Origin: Nitrospirota bacterium
Lineage (GTDB): Bacteria > Nitrospirota > Thermodesulfovibrionia > Thermodesulfovibrionales > JdFR-88
Direction of reading: 5' to 3'
NCBI GenBank assembly: GCA_021789215.1
Contig: JAJYJS010000016.1
Coordinates: 1-40,588 of the forward strand
Length of the DNA stretch: 40,588 bases
Positions 7,228-16,678 of the stretch are shown here, one piece after another. Each line of letters begins with the position of its first letter. The first letter of the stretch is position 1. The notes beneath the pieces were generated by a model that saw only the letters and a program-made list of their open reading frames with translations, made no database searches and was not told where the DNA came from. The position numbers and the translations under genes are program-made.

Positions 7228-8492
7228 CTGGTGCAATCTCCGTTCAGCCCGTATAGTTTTCTGATGGTCTCTATGAGAAGCTCACGGTCCACGGCATCTT
7301 CCTTGAGCGCCGCGGTGGGCGGGTGGATGAGCTTGTTCACTATCGCGCTTGCCATGTATTCAACGGCCTTCTGCTCCTTCTCGCCAAGCTGGAGCTTGTT
7401 GAAAAGCCTGGCAAGCTCGCATTTCCTTATCTCCTCGGCCTTCTCCCGCAGTTCCACAATCGCGGGCACGCTCTGAAGGGAAGAGAGCCAGCGTTCGAAG
7501 CTCTCCACCTCCTCGCCGATTATCTTTTCGGCCTTCTCGGCCTCTTTGCCGCGCTCGTTCCTGTTTGCGTCCACAACACCCTGCAAATCATCCACGTCGT
7601 ACAGATAGACGTTCTCCAGCCCGTTGATTTTGGGGTCTATGTTTCTTGGCACCGATATGTCTATAAGAAACACAGGCTCCTGCCTGCGGCCCTTCATTAT
7701 ATTATGCATGTCCTGCTTGTGGAGGACATAACCGGCCGCTCCGGTGGAGCAGAGCACTATATCGGAGCGGAACATCTCCTCCTTGAAGCCCTCGAACCTT
7801 ACAGGCCTGCCGTTAAAGGCCCTGGCCAGCTCCTGGCCGCGCTCGAACGTCCTGTTGGCCACCGCGATCTCCCTGACCCCGCTGTTTATGAGGTGCTTGG
7901 CGGCAAGCTCGGCCATCTCCCCGGCCCCCAAAAGCAGAACGGACTTGCCGGTGAGGTCGTTGAATATCTTCTTTGCCAGCTCCACCGCCGCAAAGCTGAT
8001 GGAAACGGCGTTCTCCGCCACCTTTGTCTCCGTCCTCACCCTCTTGGCAACGGATATGGCCTTTTTGAGGAGCTTGTTCATGAGTACGCCGGTGGCCTTT
8101 TTGTCGAGGGCAAACGCAAAGGCCCCCTTTACCTGGCCAAGTATCTGGGGCTCTCCCACGACCATGGAATCGAGGCTTGAGGCCACGCGGAATATGTGCC
8201 TCACGGCGTCCGGACCGGAATAAAAATAAAGCGCCCCGTCCAGAAGTTTTAAAGGTATCGAATGAAACGAGCTTATGAACTGCTTTATCCTGCCCGCGGC
8301 CTCTTCCGGGTCTTCGACGCCGGCGTATATCTCCACGCGGTTGCAGGTCGATACGATAATGGTCTCGCTCACGCCGGGCAGGCCCCGTATGCCCCTGAGG
8401 CCCGGCTCCAGCTTGTCGCCGCCAAAGGCCAGCTTCTCCCTGACCTCCACGTCGGCGCTTTTATGGTTCAGCCCCGCGACGAGGACCCTCAT
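7224..8492 (-). CDS. hemA: Glutamyl-tRNA reductase
   Basis: 422 residues. It reduces glutamyl-tRNA(Glu) with NADPH to glutamate-1-semialdehyde, the first step of the C5 route to 5-aminolevulinate. The start MRVLVAGLNHKSADVEVREKL at 8492 is conserved and overlaps the ccsB stop by four bases; a longer frame reaching 8657 reads into ccsB and is not used. The catalytic Cys is in VSTCNRVEIYA, the Rossmann NADPH motif is LLLGAGEMAELAAKHL, and DISVPRNIDPK follows. The C-terminal helices form the dimerisation domain. It is tightly coupled to hemC. Confidence 0.97.
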   Translation of the reverse strand: MRVLVAGLNHKSADVEVREKLAFGGDKLEPGLRGIRGLPGVSETIIVSTCNRVEIYAGVEDPEEAAGRIKQFISSFHSIPLKLLDGALYFYSGPDAVRHIFRVASSLDSMVVGEPQILGQVKGAFAFALDKKATGVLMNKLLKKAISVAKRVRTETKVAENAVSISFAAVELAKKIFNDLTGKSVLLLGAGEMAELAAKHLINSGVREIAVANRTFERGQELARAFNGRPVRFEGFKEEMFRSDIVLCSTGAAGYVLHKQDMHNIMKGRRQEPVFLIDISVPRNIDPKINGLENVYLYDVDDLQGVVDANRNERGKEAEKAEKIIGEEVESFERWLSSLQSVPAIVELREKAEEIRKCELARLFNKLQLGEKEQKAVEYMASAIVNKLIHPPTAALKEDAVDRELLIETIRKLYGLNGDCTR

Positions 8493-9304
8493 TGGAATAT
8501 GTGCTGCCCTTTCTGGAGCAGCGCAAGGCCCGCAAAGGCCACTATTATGGTGAGGAATCCCAGAATCGAGAGGAAGGCCGCCCGCCTGCCCCTCCACCCC
8601 GCCAGGAGCCTCGCGTGCAGCACGATGCCGAATATCAGCCATGTGACTATCGACCAAACCTGCCGGGGCTCCCAGCTCAAGTAGCTGCCCCAGGCGTTTT
8701 CCGCCCAGAAGGCCCCTGTTATGATCGCCACGGTGAAGAGCGGGAACCCTATGGTTATCAGCCGGTAGTTTATCTCGTCAAGCTGCTTGAGGGAAGGGAG
8801 CCTTTCGAAAAGCCCCCCAAGGTGCTTGCTTTTTACATAGTGCTCCTGCACAAGGTACATGAGGCCCACCCCGGCGGCCATCGCGAAGGCCGCATTGGCC
8901 AGAAAGGCGAAGACCGCATGCACGCCAAGCCAGTTGCTGCGCAGTATGGGGCTGAGCGGCTTGATCTCCTTTGGGAGGAGTGAGGAGGCCAGCATCAGCG
9001 AGAACGCCACAGGGATTATGAAAGAGCCCAGGAGCCCCAGCTTGTACCTGTATTCAAGCGCGAAGAAGACGAGGAATATGCACCAGGCGAAAAAGGACGT
9101 CGCCTCGTGCGGGTTCACTATCGGGACGTGCCCGGCGGCAACCCCCCTGTACAGGATGAAGACCGTATGGAAGCCGAAGCCGATACCGGCCAGGAGCAGG
9201 ATGAACTTTGGCAGCAGCTTTGTTTCCTTGAAAAGCTCCAGGAGTGCCAGGAGCATGGCGCCGAAATAGAACAGGAGACTTATATCGAATGTAATTTCAC
9301 CCAT
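8489..9304 (-). CDS. ccsB: CcsB/CcsA-type cytochrome c biogenesis protein (System II)
   Basis: 271 residues with about eight hydrophobic segments. It belongs to the haem-handling family that includes CcsA, CcsB, ResC and HemX-like proteins. The family signatures are IVNPHEATSFFAW near residue 80, LGVHAVFAFL near 127, and the tryptophan-rich WWD-like segment AWGSYLSWEPRQVWSIVTW before the last conserved His (VLHARLL). Members bring haem through the inner membrane for attachment to apocytochromes c. Its location directly upstream of hemA and hemC is typical of such genes. A second member with a ResB partner lies at 29095. Which one works with ResB cannot be decided here. Confidence 0.9.
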   Translation of the reverse strand: MGEITFDISLLFYFGAMLLALLELFKETKLLPKFILLLAGIGFGFHTVFILYRGVAAGHVPIVNPHEATSFFAWCIFLVFFALEYRYKLGLLGSFIIPVAFSLMLASSLLPKEIKPLSPILRSNWLGVHAVFAFLANAAFAMAAGVGLMYLVQEHYVKSKHLGGLFERLPSLKQLDEINYRLITIGFPLFTVAIITGAFWAENAWGSYLSWEPRQVWSIVTWLIFGIVLHARLLAGWRGRRAAFLSILGFLTIIVAFAGLALLQKGQHIFQ

Positions 9305-9306
9305 AT

Positions 9307-10044
9307 TCAGAAACAGCCAAGCTCGCAGGCGGATATCCTGATGCCGAGAGCGTCGGCGGACTCGCCCACCAATCTGTATTCAACGCCCAGCCGTTCGGCT
9401 ATCTCCCTTGCGTCGCGGCAGGTTATCCTGCCGCCAGCGGCCCGGGCCTTTATCAATTCCTTTACCTTCTCCTTCACACGCCTGAGGACCTCTTCAACGC
9501 AAGCTTCCTCCGTTTCGCAAAAAACGGCGTCCTCCCTGAAGGCCCGCTCCCGTCCCGAAGAAAAATCCGCACGGACTTCACCCGGCAAAAAAACAATGTC
9601 CGCCATCCGCATGACGGCGGAGGCGGTGCCTTTAGGTACGGAAGCACTAATAAATATTACAATATCGGGCTTTAAAAGCTCAACGGCGCTGTTGCCCTCT
9701 ATTATGATGCCCTTCTGGCCGGAGAGCTTGAAGACCGCCATCCCCAGGGCCTCGGCCAATTCCTCGCCGCCCGGGCTCTGGACCCAGATGGCCTTTTCCG
9801 CCCCGGCCTCAAGCATGCGCGAGGTGTCCTTGCCAGGGGTCCTCAGTGTTTCCTCATCATCGATAAGCGAGGTATAAAACTCCGTACGGGTGAACTTTAT
9901 CGCCCCCCAGCCGCGGAGCCTGGCAAGCAGCAGACCCGCCATTAAAGTCTTGCCGGAGCCGCTCCCCCCGCCAGTAATCCCTATGGTGAGCGGACCTGCT
10001 ATTCTTTTGCCGCCTCTTCCCTGGTCTCTTCCTTGTAGCCGCAT
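9307..10044 (-). CDS. P-loop NTPase, MobB-like, with Cys-terminated C-terminal domain
   Basis: 245 residues. Residues about 20-32 are ITGGGSGSGKTLM, a Walker A loop. The context that follows (GAIKFTRTEFYTSLIDDEE, then DTSRMLEAGAEKAIWV, then IIIEGNSA) is like MobB, the GTP-binding helper of molybdenum guanine dinucleotide synthesis. MobB proteins end soon after; this one adds about 85 residues. They finish in a small helix-turn-helix-like module (GRITCRDAREIAERLG...ISACELGCF) with two Cys near the last residues. I recall similar tails in anaerobe proteins but cannot name the domain. The start overlaps the topA 3' end by 46 bases. A role in Mo/W cofactor work fits the tup genes, but this is inference. 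Confidence 0.7.
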   Translation of the reverse strand: MRLQGRDQGRGGKRIAGPLTIGITGGGSGSGKTLMAGLLLARLRGWGAIKFTRTEFYTSLIDDEETLRTPGKDTSRMLEAGAEKAIWVQSPGGEELAEALGMAVFKLSGQKGIIIEGNSAVELLKPDIVIFISASVPKGTASAVMRMADIVFLPGEVRADFSSGRERAFREDAVFCETEEACVEEVLRRVKEKVKELIKARAAGGRITCRDAREIAERLGVEYRLVGESADALGIRISACELGCF

Positions 10045-12272
10045 TCCTTCTGCGGACAGAAGATGACGGTGGAAAGTTTGCCCTTCTTTTCAAGCAGGTA
10101 GCTGTTGCCGCAGTTGGGGCAGGCCCTGTTCACGGGCTTGTACCATGATATGAACTTGCAGTTGGGGTAATTGCTGCAGCTGTAGAAAAGCTTTCCCTTC
10201 TTTGAACGCCTCTCGACGATATTGCCGCCGTCCATCGGGCATTTGACCCCGAGCGAGAGGGGCCTTGTGTTCTTGCACTCCGGGTATCCTGAGCAGGCAA
10301 GGAACTTGCCGAACCGCCCCATCTTCAGCACCATAGGCGCGCCGCATTTGTCGCAGACCTCGCCGGTCTGCCCGGTAACGGGCTCGCCGCCCTCCAGGGG
10401 TTTCGTGTTCTTGCATTCGGGATAGCCGGAGCACGCAAGAAACCATCCGTGCCTTCCCCAGCGCTTCACCATCGGCAGGCCGCATTTCTCGCACACCACG
10501 TCGGTGGCCACGTCCTCCGGCCTTACCTTGCCGGGTATCTTGAGCGCGTCGTCAAGCTCCTTGCTGAACGGGCGGTAGAAGTCCTTCACGACCGAAACCC
10601 ATTCCATCTTGCCGCTCTCTATCTCGTCAAGCTCGTTCTCCATGCGCGCCGTGAACCCTATGTCCATAAGCTCGGGGAACCTCTCGACGAGCAGGTCGTT
10701 TACCAGGATGCCCAGGTCCGTGGGCTTGAACCGCCCGGCGTCCTTCGACACGTATTTCCTGTCCTGTATCGTGGAGAGAATGGCGGCATACGTGCTCGGC
10801 CGGCCGATGCCCTTTTCCTCAAGCGCTTTTACCAGGCTTGCCTCCGAATACCTGGGCGGGGGCTGCGTGAAGTGCTGGTTGGGCTTTAGCTCGACAAGCC
10901 TTATCTCCTCCCCTTCGCCAAGGGGCGGCAGCAACCCTTCCTCCGCCTCCCCCGCGTCCTTGTAAAGGGTAAGGAAGCCGTCGAATTTTATTACGGTGCC
11001 CGAGGCCCTGAAGGCTGCCTCCGGCGTGCCTTCCGCATTTATGTTGAAGGTGGTCTGCTCCAGTTCGGCAGGCGACATCTGGCTCGCAAGGAAACGGTTC
11101 CAGATGAGGTTATAGAGCTTGAACTGCTCCTTGGAGAGGAATTTCTTCACCGCCTGGGGAGGCCTGTCAATGTAAGTGGGTCTTATCGCCTCGTGGGCCT
11201 CCTGAGCGGACTCCTTGCTCTTGTACTGCGGGGGGGTGCCCGGCGCGTATCTCTCCCCGAACTGCTCCACTATAAGCCTCCTGGCCCACTGCTGGGCCTC
11301 CGGGGCGATGCGCACGGAGTCGGTCCTCATGTAGGTGATGAGGCCGACCGGGCCTTCTTCGCCAAGCTCTATGCCCTCGTATAGCTGCTGCGCCAGCATC
11401 ATCGTCTTTTTGGCCGTGAAGCCAAGCCTCTGGACGGACTCCTGCTGAAGCGTGCTCGTGATGAAAGGCGGGTTGGGCGAGCGCTTCCTGCGCTTTTTCT
11501 CCACCGCGCCCAGCACCAGTTTCCCCCTGCCCTCTATGGAGCCGGCGGCCTTTTTTGCGTCCTCCTCCGTCCTGAGCAGGAACTTGTCGCCGTTTTTGGG
11601 GTCGCGCTCTATGACGGGCTGCCCGCCGTAGAGGTGCAGCCTTGCCGGAAACGGCGGCGGCACAGAGCCCTCCATCACGGCGTCTATCGACCAGTATTCC
11701 TCTTTCTGGAACGCCTCTATCTCGCGCTCGCGCTCGGCCACGAGCCTCACGGCAACCGACTGCACGCGCCCCGCGCTGAGCCCCCTGCGCACCTTCCGCC
11801 AAAGCAGCGGGGAAAGCTCGTAGCCCACCAGCCTGTCCAGCACCCTTCTGGCCTGCTGTGCGTCCACCTTGTGCAGGTCTATGGCCCCCGGGTGCTGCAT
11901 CGCTTCCTGCACGGCCCTGGCCGTTATCTCGTGGAAGCTCACCCGGAAAAGTTTTTTATCGCTGTCTTTCTTTTTCCCGTTAAGCTCCGAGGCTATATGG
12001 AAGGCGATCGCCTCACCCTCGCGGTCGGGGTCCGGGGCCAGGAAGACCTTTTCGGCCTTCTTCGATGCGCTCTTGAGCTCCCTCAGCACCTTTTCCTTCC
12101 CCGGAATAGTGACGTACTTTGGGGTGAACTCATTGTCCTTGTCCACACCCAGTTCCTTTTCCGGAAGGTCCTTCACGTGCCCTATCGAGGCCTGAACGGT
12201 ATAGTCCTTGCCGAGTATCTTATTTAGCGTGCGCGCCTTGGCGGGCGACTCGACTATAACAAGAAAACCCAT
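9999..12272 (-). CDS. topA: DNA topoisomerase I
   Basis: 757 residues from MGFLVIVESPAKA, the conserved start; GAGG lies eight bases upstream, so a longer frame to 12335 is not used. It is a type IA topoisomerase relaxing negative supercoils. The Toprim domain with its acidic DPDREGEAIAFH motif is near residues 90-101, and the active-site Tyr is in ITYMRTDSVR near 300. The C-terminus carries four zinc-ribbon modules: CEKCG...CSGYPEC, CDKCG...CSGYPEC, CPMDGG...CSNYPNC and CPNCG...CPQKEC. The third has lost the second Cys of its first pair (CPMDG instead of CPxCG), so it may bind metal weakly or not at all. It overlaps the downstream MobB-like gene and follows dprA, the usual dprA-topA pairing. 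Confidence 0.97.
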   Translation of the reverse strand: MGFLVIVESPAKARTLNKILGKDYTVQASIGHVKDLPEKELGVDKDNEFTPKYVTIPGKEKVLRELKSASKKAEKVFLAPDPDREGEAIAFHIASELNGKKKDSDKKLFRVSFHEITARAVQEAMQHPGAIDLHKVDAQQARRVLDRLVGYELSPLLWRKVRRGLSAGRVQSVAVRLVAEREREIEAFQKEEYWSIDAVMEGSVPPPFPARLHLYGGQPVIERDPKNGDKFLLRTEEDAKKAAGSIEGRGKLVLGAVEKKRRKRSPNPPFITSTLQQESVQRLGFTAKKTMMLAQQLYEGIELGEEGPVGLITYMRTDSVRIAPEAQQWARRLIVEQFGERYAPGTPPQYKSKESAQEAHEAIRPTYIDRPPQAVKKFLSKEQFKLYNLIWNRFLASQMSPAELEQTTFNINAEGTPEAAFRASGTVIKFDGFLTLYKDAGEAEEGLLPPLGEGEEIRLVELKPNQHFTQPPPRYSEASLVKALEEKGIGRPSTYAAILSTIQDRKYVSKDAGRFKPTDLGILVNDLLVERFPELMDIGFTARMENELDEIESGKMEWVSVVKDFYRPFSKELDDALKIPGKVRPEDVATDVVCEKCGLPMVKRWGRHGWFLACSGYPECKNTKPLEGGEPVTGQTGEVCDKCGAPMVLKMGRFGKFLACSGYPECKNTRPLSLGVKCPMDGGNIVERRSKKGKLFYSCSNYPNCKFISWYKPVNRACPNCGNSYLLEKKGKLSTVIFCPQKECGYKEETREEAAKE

Positions 12273-12365
12273 TTTTTGAACCTCATCTATTTCATTAAAA
12301 ATTTTATCTACCCGTGAATCACGAGCTTTTTTCAAAAAACATCAATTGCCAGTCTAGAAAGCATT

Positions 12366-13520
12366 TTAGCAGATGGAAAATCTTTTTCCAGCACCCTGCC
12401 TGACCACTCCCTTAAGCTCCAGCGCCAGGAGCAGCCCCGAAACCGCCGGCATGGCCATCCCAAGCTCCCTGGCTATTTCGTCTATGTGCCTGGGCTCCGG
12501 GCTCATCACGCCCACAAGCCTCTTTTCGTCCTCATTGAGCTGGACCTTTAGCCCCCCTTCATCCGGTCTTTTTGCGAGAAACCCCTTAAGCACGGGGGCA
12601 AGCTCTTCCAAGATGTCCTCGGCCCCTGTCACAATCCTGGCCCCCCTTTTAATAAGCTCGTTGGTGCCTTTCGAGAAGGCGGAGTTTATATTGCCGGGAA
12701 TTGAGAACACCTCCCTGCCCTGCTCAAGAGCGCAGTTTGCCGTGATCAGCGAGCCGCTGCCCTTTGCCGCCTCAACCACGATTACGCCTAGCGCCAGCCC
12801 GCTTATTATCCTGTTTCTCCTGGGGAAATTCTCCTTGCTGGGCTCCGCGCCAAGAGGGAACTCGCTCATGACGGCCCCGGAGGCGGAAAGCATGTCCATC
12901 AAACCCTTGTTTTCCTGCGGATAGGGGACATCAACCCCGGAGCCCATGATCCCGAAACTCCTTCCGCCAGCCTTGAGCGCGCCCTTGTGGGCGGCCGTGT
13001 CTATGCCCCTTGCCAGCCCGCTTACAATGGTAAAGCCCATCCGGGCAAGCTCGCCCGCGAGCCTCTCGGCCTGGGAGAGGCCGTATGCCGTGGGCGTCCT
13101 CGTCCCCACTATCCCGATTGCAAACCTGTCTTCCGCATTAAGGCTTCCCCGCACATAGATTACAGGCGGCGCATCAGGGATGTCCTTAAGCATCTCCGGA
13201 TAATTTTCAGACTCATAAGTAAGGACGTCTATGCCTTTTTTGCCGGCCGCTTCAAGCCATTTTCCGATTTCGGCCCAGCCCGAAAAACCGGCTATCGCCT
13301 CCGCCCTGCCCCTGGAAATCCCCGCGGACTCCAGCTCCCTTGCCCCCATGCCGAACACGGCCTCCGCGCTGCCGAAGCGGGCTATTAGTTTCCTTATCGT
13401 CAGCGGCCCGATATCGGGAACGCACGAAAGCGCGACCAGGTGCCTGCAATCATTGTGTCTGCAATCATTCACGCCGGGGTTGCCGCTTTTTTCTCCGTGA
13501 TGCTTCAGGGTATGAGACAA
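12366..13520 (-). CDS. dprA: DNA-processing protein DprA
   Basis: 384 residues. DprA binds single-stranded DNA and loads RecA during natural transformation. The order is: N-terminal helix-hairpin-helix-like region (VPDIGPLTIRKLIARFG), Rossmann-like core with GIVGTRTPTAYG, SGLARGIDTAAHKGAL, GSGVDVPYPQEN, FPRRNRIISGL and GSGSLITANCALEQGR, and a C-terminal winged-helix DML1-like domain from about 315. The start is a TTG at 13520 with AAGG eight bases upstream; a GTG at 13472 is an alternative. The N-terminus contains a tandem five-codon duplication, NDCRH-NDCRH. It lies 16 bases after argG and precedes topA. Confidence 0.95.
   Translation of the reverse strand: MSHTLKHHGEKSGNPGVNDCRHNDCRHLVALSCVPDIGPLTIRKLIARFGSAEAVFGMGARELESAGISRGRAEAIAGFSGWAEIGKWLEAAGKKGIDVLTYESENYPEMLKDIPDAPPVIYVRGSLNAEDRFAIGIVGTRTPTAYGLSQAERLAGELARMGFTIVSGLARGIDTAAHKGALKAGGRSFGIMGSGVDVPYPQENKGLMDMLSASGAVMSEFPLGAEPSKENFPRRNRIISGLALGVIVVEAAKGSGSLITANCALEQGREVFSIPGNINSAFSKGTNELIKRGARIVTGAEDILEELAPVLKGFLAKRPDEGGLKVQLNEDEKRLVGVMSPEPRHIDEIARELGMAMPAVSGLLLALELKGVVRQGAGKRFSIC
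13444..13473 (-). repeat. 15-bp tandem duplication in the dprA N-terminus
   Basis: On the minus strand AATGATTGCAGACAC is followed at once by AATGATTGCAGGCAC (one mismatch), encoding NDCRH twice. It lies before the conserved core, in a stretch that other DprA proteins need not have, so it should not disturb function. Confidence 0.8.
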
Positions 13521-13536
13521 GTGCCGCCTTCCCCCT

Positions 13537-14727
13537 TCAGTTGCCGCGAAGCAATTTTTGGACCCTGAGCCTGAGTGCGTTCAGCTTTATAAAGCCTTCC
13601 GCGTCCTTCTGGTCGTATATCCGCTCTTCCTCGAAGGTGGCAAGCTCCGGGTGATAGAGGCTCCTGCCGGACTTCCTGCCCGCGACCTGGCAACTGCCTT
13701 TGTAGAGTTTCAGCCGGACCGTGCCGGACACATCCGTCTGGGCGCCGTCCATAAGCCCCTGGAGCATCTTTCTCTCCGGCGAGAACCAGTACCCGTAATA
13801 TACAAGCTCCGCGTACCTGGGGATGAGGCTGTCCCGCAGGTGCAGGACCTCCCTGTCCAGCGCAAGGGATTCAACGGCCCTGTGGGCCGCGTGCAGCACG
13901 GTGCCGCCAGGGGTCTCATAAACCCCGCGCGATTTCATCCCCACGTAGCGGTTTTCGACAAGGTCGACCCTGCCGATGCCGTTTTCACCCGCAACACGGT
14001 TCAGCGTCTGCATTATTTCAAGCGGCCCCATGCGGTTGCCGTCTATCGCCACGGGGTTGCCCCCCTCGTATTCGATCTCGATATATACAGGCTTGTCCTT
14101 TGCCTTCTCCGGCGGGAGCATCATGGTGTACATGCCGGCAGGAGGCTCGGCCCATGGGTCTTCGAGTATGCCGCCCTCGTAGCTTATATGGAAGATGTTC
14201 CTGTCCGTGCTGTAGGGTTTTTCCTTCGTTGCCGTAACGGGGATGCCGTGCTCCGAGGCATATTCGATAAGGCTTTGCCTCGATTTGAAAGGCCACACCC
14301 TCCAGGGAGCGATTATCTTTATGTCCGGCTTCAGGGCATAGCAGGTAAGCTCGAAGCGGACCTGATCGTTGCCCTTGCCCGTGGCCCCGTGCGCGACGGC
14401 GTCGGCCCCCTCGCTGTTTGCTATGTCTATGAGCCTTTTGGCGATGAGCGGCCTTGCTATGGAGGTGCCCATGAGGTACACGCCCTCGTAAACGGCGTTT
14501 GCCCGGAGCATCGGGAATATGTAGTCCCTTACGAACTCCTCCCTCAAGTCCTCCACGAAGGCCTTTACCGCCCCCGTGTTTATCGCCTTTTCGTGAACGC
14601 CTCCAAGCTCCTCTTCCTGGCCCAGGTCGGCGCAGAAGGCGATGACCTCCGCGTTGTAAGTCTCCTTGAGCCATTTGATGGCGACGGATGTGTCCAGCCC
14701 CCCCGAATATGCAAGCACTATTTTCAT
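13537..14727 (-). CDS. argG: Argininosuccinate synthase
   Basis: 396 residues, full length. It joins citrulline and aspartate with ATP to give argininosuccinate in arginine synthesis. The PP-loop ATP motif [16 protein letters not shown] is at residues 4-19. The aspartate/citrulline site [15 protein letters not shown] is near 113-127, and the family block [18 protein letters not shown] follows. ATG 14727 has GGAG at a good distance (GGAGCGAAATA-ATG). It heads the long minus-strand gene series; no other arg gene is in the window. Confidence 0.98.
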   Translation of the reverse strand: MKIVLAYSGGLDTSVAIKWLKETYNAEVIAFCADLGQEEELGGVHEKAINTGAVKAFVEDLREEFVRDYIFPMLRANAVYEGVYLMGTSIARPLIAKRLIDIANSEGADAVAHGATGKGNDQVRFELTCYALKPDIKIIAPWRVWPFKSRQSLIEYASEHGIPVTATKEKPYSTDRNIFHISYEGGILEDPWAEPPAGMYTMMLPPEKAKDKPVYIEIEYEGGNPVAIDGNRMGPLEIMQTLNRVAGENGIGRVDLVENRYVGMKSRGVYETPGGTVLHAAHRAVESLALDREVLHLRDSLIPRYAELVYYGYWFSPERKMLQGLMDGAQTDVSGTVRLKLYKGSCQVAGRKSGRSLYHPELATFEEERIYDQKDAEGFIKLNALRLRVQKLLRGN

Positions 14728-14790
14728 TATTTCGCTCCGCCTTTATTTATTTCAGAAAAAATCACGGTGTTTTTTATGGAAACAAATATC

Positions 14791-14820
14791 ACCATAGCAC
14801 AAAATAAATTTAAATGTAAA
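14791..14820 (-). promoter_or_regulatory. Probable promoter of argG
   Basis: On the minus strand TTTACA (14820-14815), an 18-base spacer and TATGGT (14796-14791). The leader to the ATG would be about 60 bases. The region is AT-rich with no clear ARG box. Confidence 0.45.
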
Positions 14821-14846
14821 ACGGGAAGGCTGGAAGGGTTTTCACC

Positions 14847-16052
14847 TTAACCGCCGGAATGAAAGAGCAGGTATTCCCCCAGCGCGACCGAAAAAATGAG
14901 CATGGCCGAGGGGATAATCCTCTTATAAATGCCCCATAAGTCCGCCTTGAAATACTCCCTTGAGAGGATGAGGCAGACGTGCACGGGGCTAAGGAGCACC
15001 CCCAGAAAACCGCATGCGAACGCGAACGAGAGGGCATGGAGTGTGCCGCCGCCCTGCAAGCTCATGAGCAGGGGGAAAGTGGCGCTCACAAACCCCACCG
15101 TAAGGCCGGTCAGCAGCCCGCTCACAAAAGGCAGCACCGCAAGCAGAAGAATCAGCGGCACGCCCTCGCTGCTGAAAAAACCACCCAGTCTGGCAACCGC
15201 CCCGGAATCCTCCATCGTCTGCTTGAGTATCATCACCCCGGCTATAAGCACCAGGACGTCCAGGGACAGGCAGTGCCGTACAAGCCGCCAGATGTCCCGG
15301 GGCGGATACCTGAAGAAAACAACCAGCCCCGCGAGCCCGGTAAGAAGGGCCCATTCCAGTTCGACCCCGAAGAGGATGACCATCATGAGCACGCCGATAA
15401 TGGGCAAAAAGCTGAAAAAATCCTTTACTGAAAACCGCTTCCCCGTGTCCCCCAGTCTGCCTCCCGCGTTTCTCATCCCGAAAAAAAAACCGGTGGCGGC
15501 CACCATGAGGGAATAGGGGAGATTGGCCAGTATAAGGCCCCTGAGCCCCAGCCGCGTCACCGCCGCCGCAAGGACTATCCCCGGATAGAGCGGCAGGATG
15601 TATTCCCAGGGATGCCTGAACCAGTAATTGATAAAACCCTTTTCCTCGGCGGAGAGTTTTTCCAGCTCCCGCGTGGCCTCCTCCACCATCGGGGCCGAGA
15701 AGTACGCCCCTCCAACCGAAGGGAGCATCCCTATGAGCACGGGCATCGAAACGATGAACGCCCTCCTCCGGCTGAAAATCCCCCGCGCGGCCTCCATCAT
15801 GCCCTTCATGACGTCCTTCTCCCTGAGCACAAGCTCAAAACCTTTTATGGCGGTAAGGGAGAGGGCAAGCTTTACGGTCTCTTCGCCGGCCAGGGCCTTT
15901 CTCAATGTGATGAAGACTGCCGCGGGAGGCATGAGGTAGAGGACCGCCAGCAGGAGCGAGCCAAGCAGCAGCACATAGCCCACCTGCATCTTTTTTCTCA
16001 GGAGGATTATCAGGAATACGAGCGTGACGGCTATTTTTACGAGGTCCGGCAT
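14847..16052 (-). CDS. DUF401 family integral membrane protein
   Basis: 401 residues with about ten hydrophobic helices. I recognise it as the DUF401 (COG1906) family from MPVLIGMLPSVGGAYFSAPMV near residues 100-120, FINYWFRHPWEY near 142, and the closing SPVHVCLILSREYFKAD. The fold resembles gluconate/citrate-type (IT superfamily) transporters, so an organic-anion transporter is plausible, but no substrate is established. Its ATG overlaps the stop of the upstream Cys-rich gene by one base (TGATG), so the two are translated together. Confidence 0.85.
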   Translation of the reverse strand: MPDLVKIAVTLVFLIILLRKKMQVGYVLLLGSLLLAVLYLMPPAAVFITLRKALAGEETVKLALSLTAIKGFELVLREKDVMKGMMEAARGIFSRRRAFIVSMPVLIGMLPSVGGAYFSAPMVEEATRELEKLSAEEKGFINYWFRHPWEYILPLYPGIVLAAAVTRLGLRGLILANLPYSLMVAATGFFFGMRNAGGRLGDTGKRFSVKDFFSFLPIIGVLMMVILFGVELEWALLTGLAGLVVFFRYPPRDIWRLVRHCLSLDVLVLIAGVMILKQTMEDSGAVARLGGFFSSEGVPLILLLAVLPFVSGLLTGLTVGFVSATFPLLMSLQGGGTLHALSFAFACGFLGVLLSPVHVCLILSREYFKADLWGIYKRIIPSAMLIFSVALGEYLLFHSGG

Positions 16053-16456
16053 CAGGGGGTTTTTTGCTTTTCGAGAAGCTCCCTGCGTAGCCCCACAAGC
16101 CGTTCAAGCTCGCTGACGAAGGCCCTGTATTCCCTGCCGCTTCCGTTTCTCATCGCCTCCAGGAGCGGTCCGCAAAAATACCATGTGCAACGGAAAGGCC
16201 TCTGCCACCGGGGCAGGGTGCACCCGGCGGCGGAAAGGAGGCTGCATACGGCATCGGCAGGCCCCTGGGCGGGGACCGCTTCGATGCCAAGAGACCCGAA
16301 AAAGAAAAAATCCTGGGCCTCCGGCGTCCCATGCTTGTTGGCGCAGCAGACCTTCACGCAAAAGGGGCAGACCTCGCCGGTGTGCCGCTCTATGTACGGA
16401 CTCAGTCTTTCAAAGGCCTCTTTCATCTGAAGGGCCAGTTCCCTGGAAGAAGGCAT
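16052..16456 (-). CDS. Cys-rich conserved hypothetical protein
   Basis: About 134 residues with eight Cys in a patterned arrangement: CPFCVKVCC near residue 31, then AVCSLLSAAGCTLPRWQRPFRCTWYFCGPLL at about 70-100 (shown only to indicate Cys order: C, C, C, C). This spacing suggests an iron-sulfur or zinc site. There is no signal peptide or membrane helix. ATG 16456 is chosen over GTG 16459 because the -10 box TATAAT ends five bases before it. It is coupled to the DUF401 membrane gene downstream; no function is known to me. Confidence 0.75.
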   Translation of the reverse strand: MPSSRELALQMKEAFERLSPYIERHTGEVCPFCVKVCCANKHGTPEAQDFFFFGSLGIEAVPAQGPADAVCSLLSAAGCTLPRWQRPFRCTWYFCGPLLEAMRNGSGREYRAFVSELERLVGLRRELLEKQKTP

Positions 16457-16461
16457 CACTT

Positions 16462-16467
16462 ATTATA
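16462..16467 (-). promoter_or_regulatory. -10 box of the Cys-rich/DUF401 operon, probably leaderless
   Basis: TATAAT on the minus strand is followed by AAGTG and then the ATG at 16456, the same five-base spacing as at the RNA ligase gene. I see no good -35 hexamer. Confidence 0.5.
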
Positions 16468-16678
16468 GAAGGCATTTTACCCAATTTCCCACCCCGGACC
16501 TTGTTTTTTCATATTTTCCCCTAAAGACTTTCGGGTTACCACCCGATAAAAACCTGTACGCGGAGACTCACGCCTTTTTGCCTTTACTGTATAAAAAAAA
16601 TATACGGTTTTTGGTCTTTTTTTCTTTATTATTTTTTCATCTTTCATTAAAATGCTTGAAAAACAGGTGTTTTTATTT

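Noticed and set aside
8493-8657. N-terminal extension of HemA
   Set aside because: The in-frame extension reads through the ccsB coding region, while MRVLVAGLNHKS at 8492 is the conserved start with a four-base overlap.
13558-14850. Long open frame antisense to argG
   Set aside because: It is a GC-bias shadow; argG on the minus strand has all family motifs.
16520-16600. A riboswitch (c-di-GMP or similar) in the divergent gap
   Set aside because: A short hairpin TCGGGT-TACC-ACCCGA is present, but no riboswitch core motif such as ACGCAAAGCC could be found on either strand.
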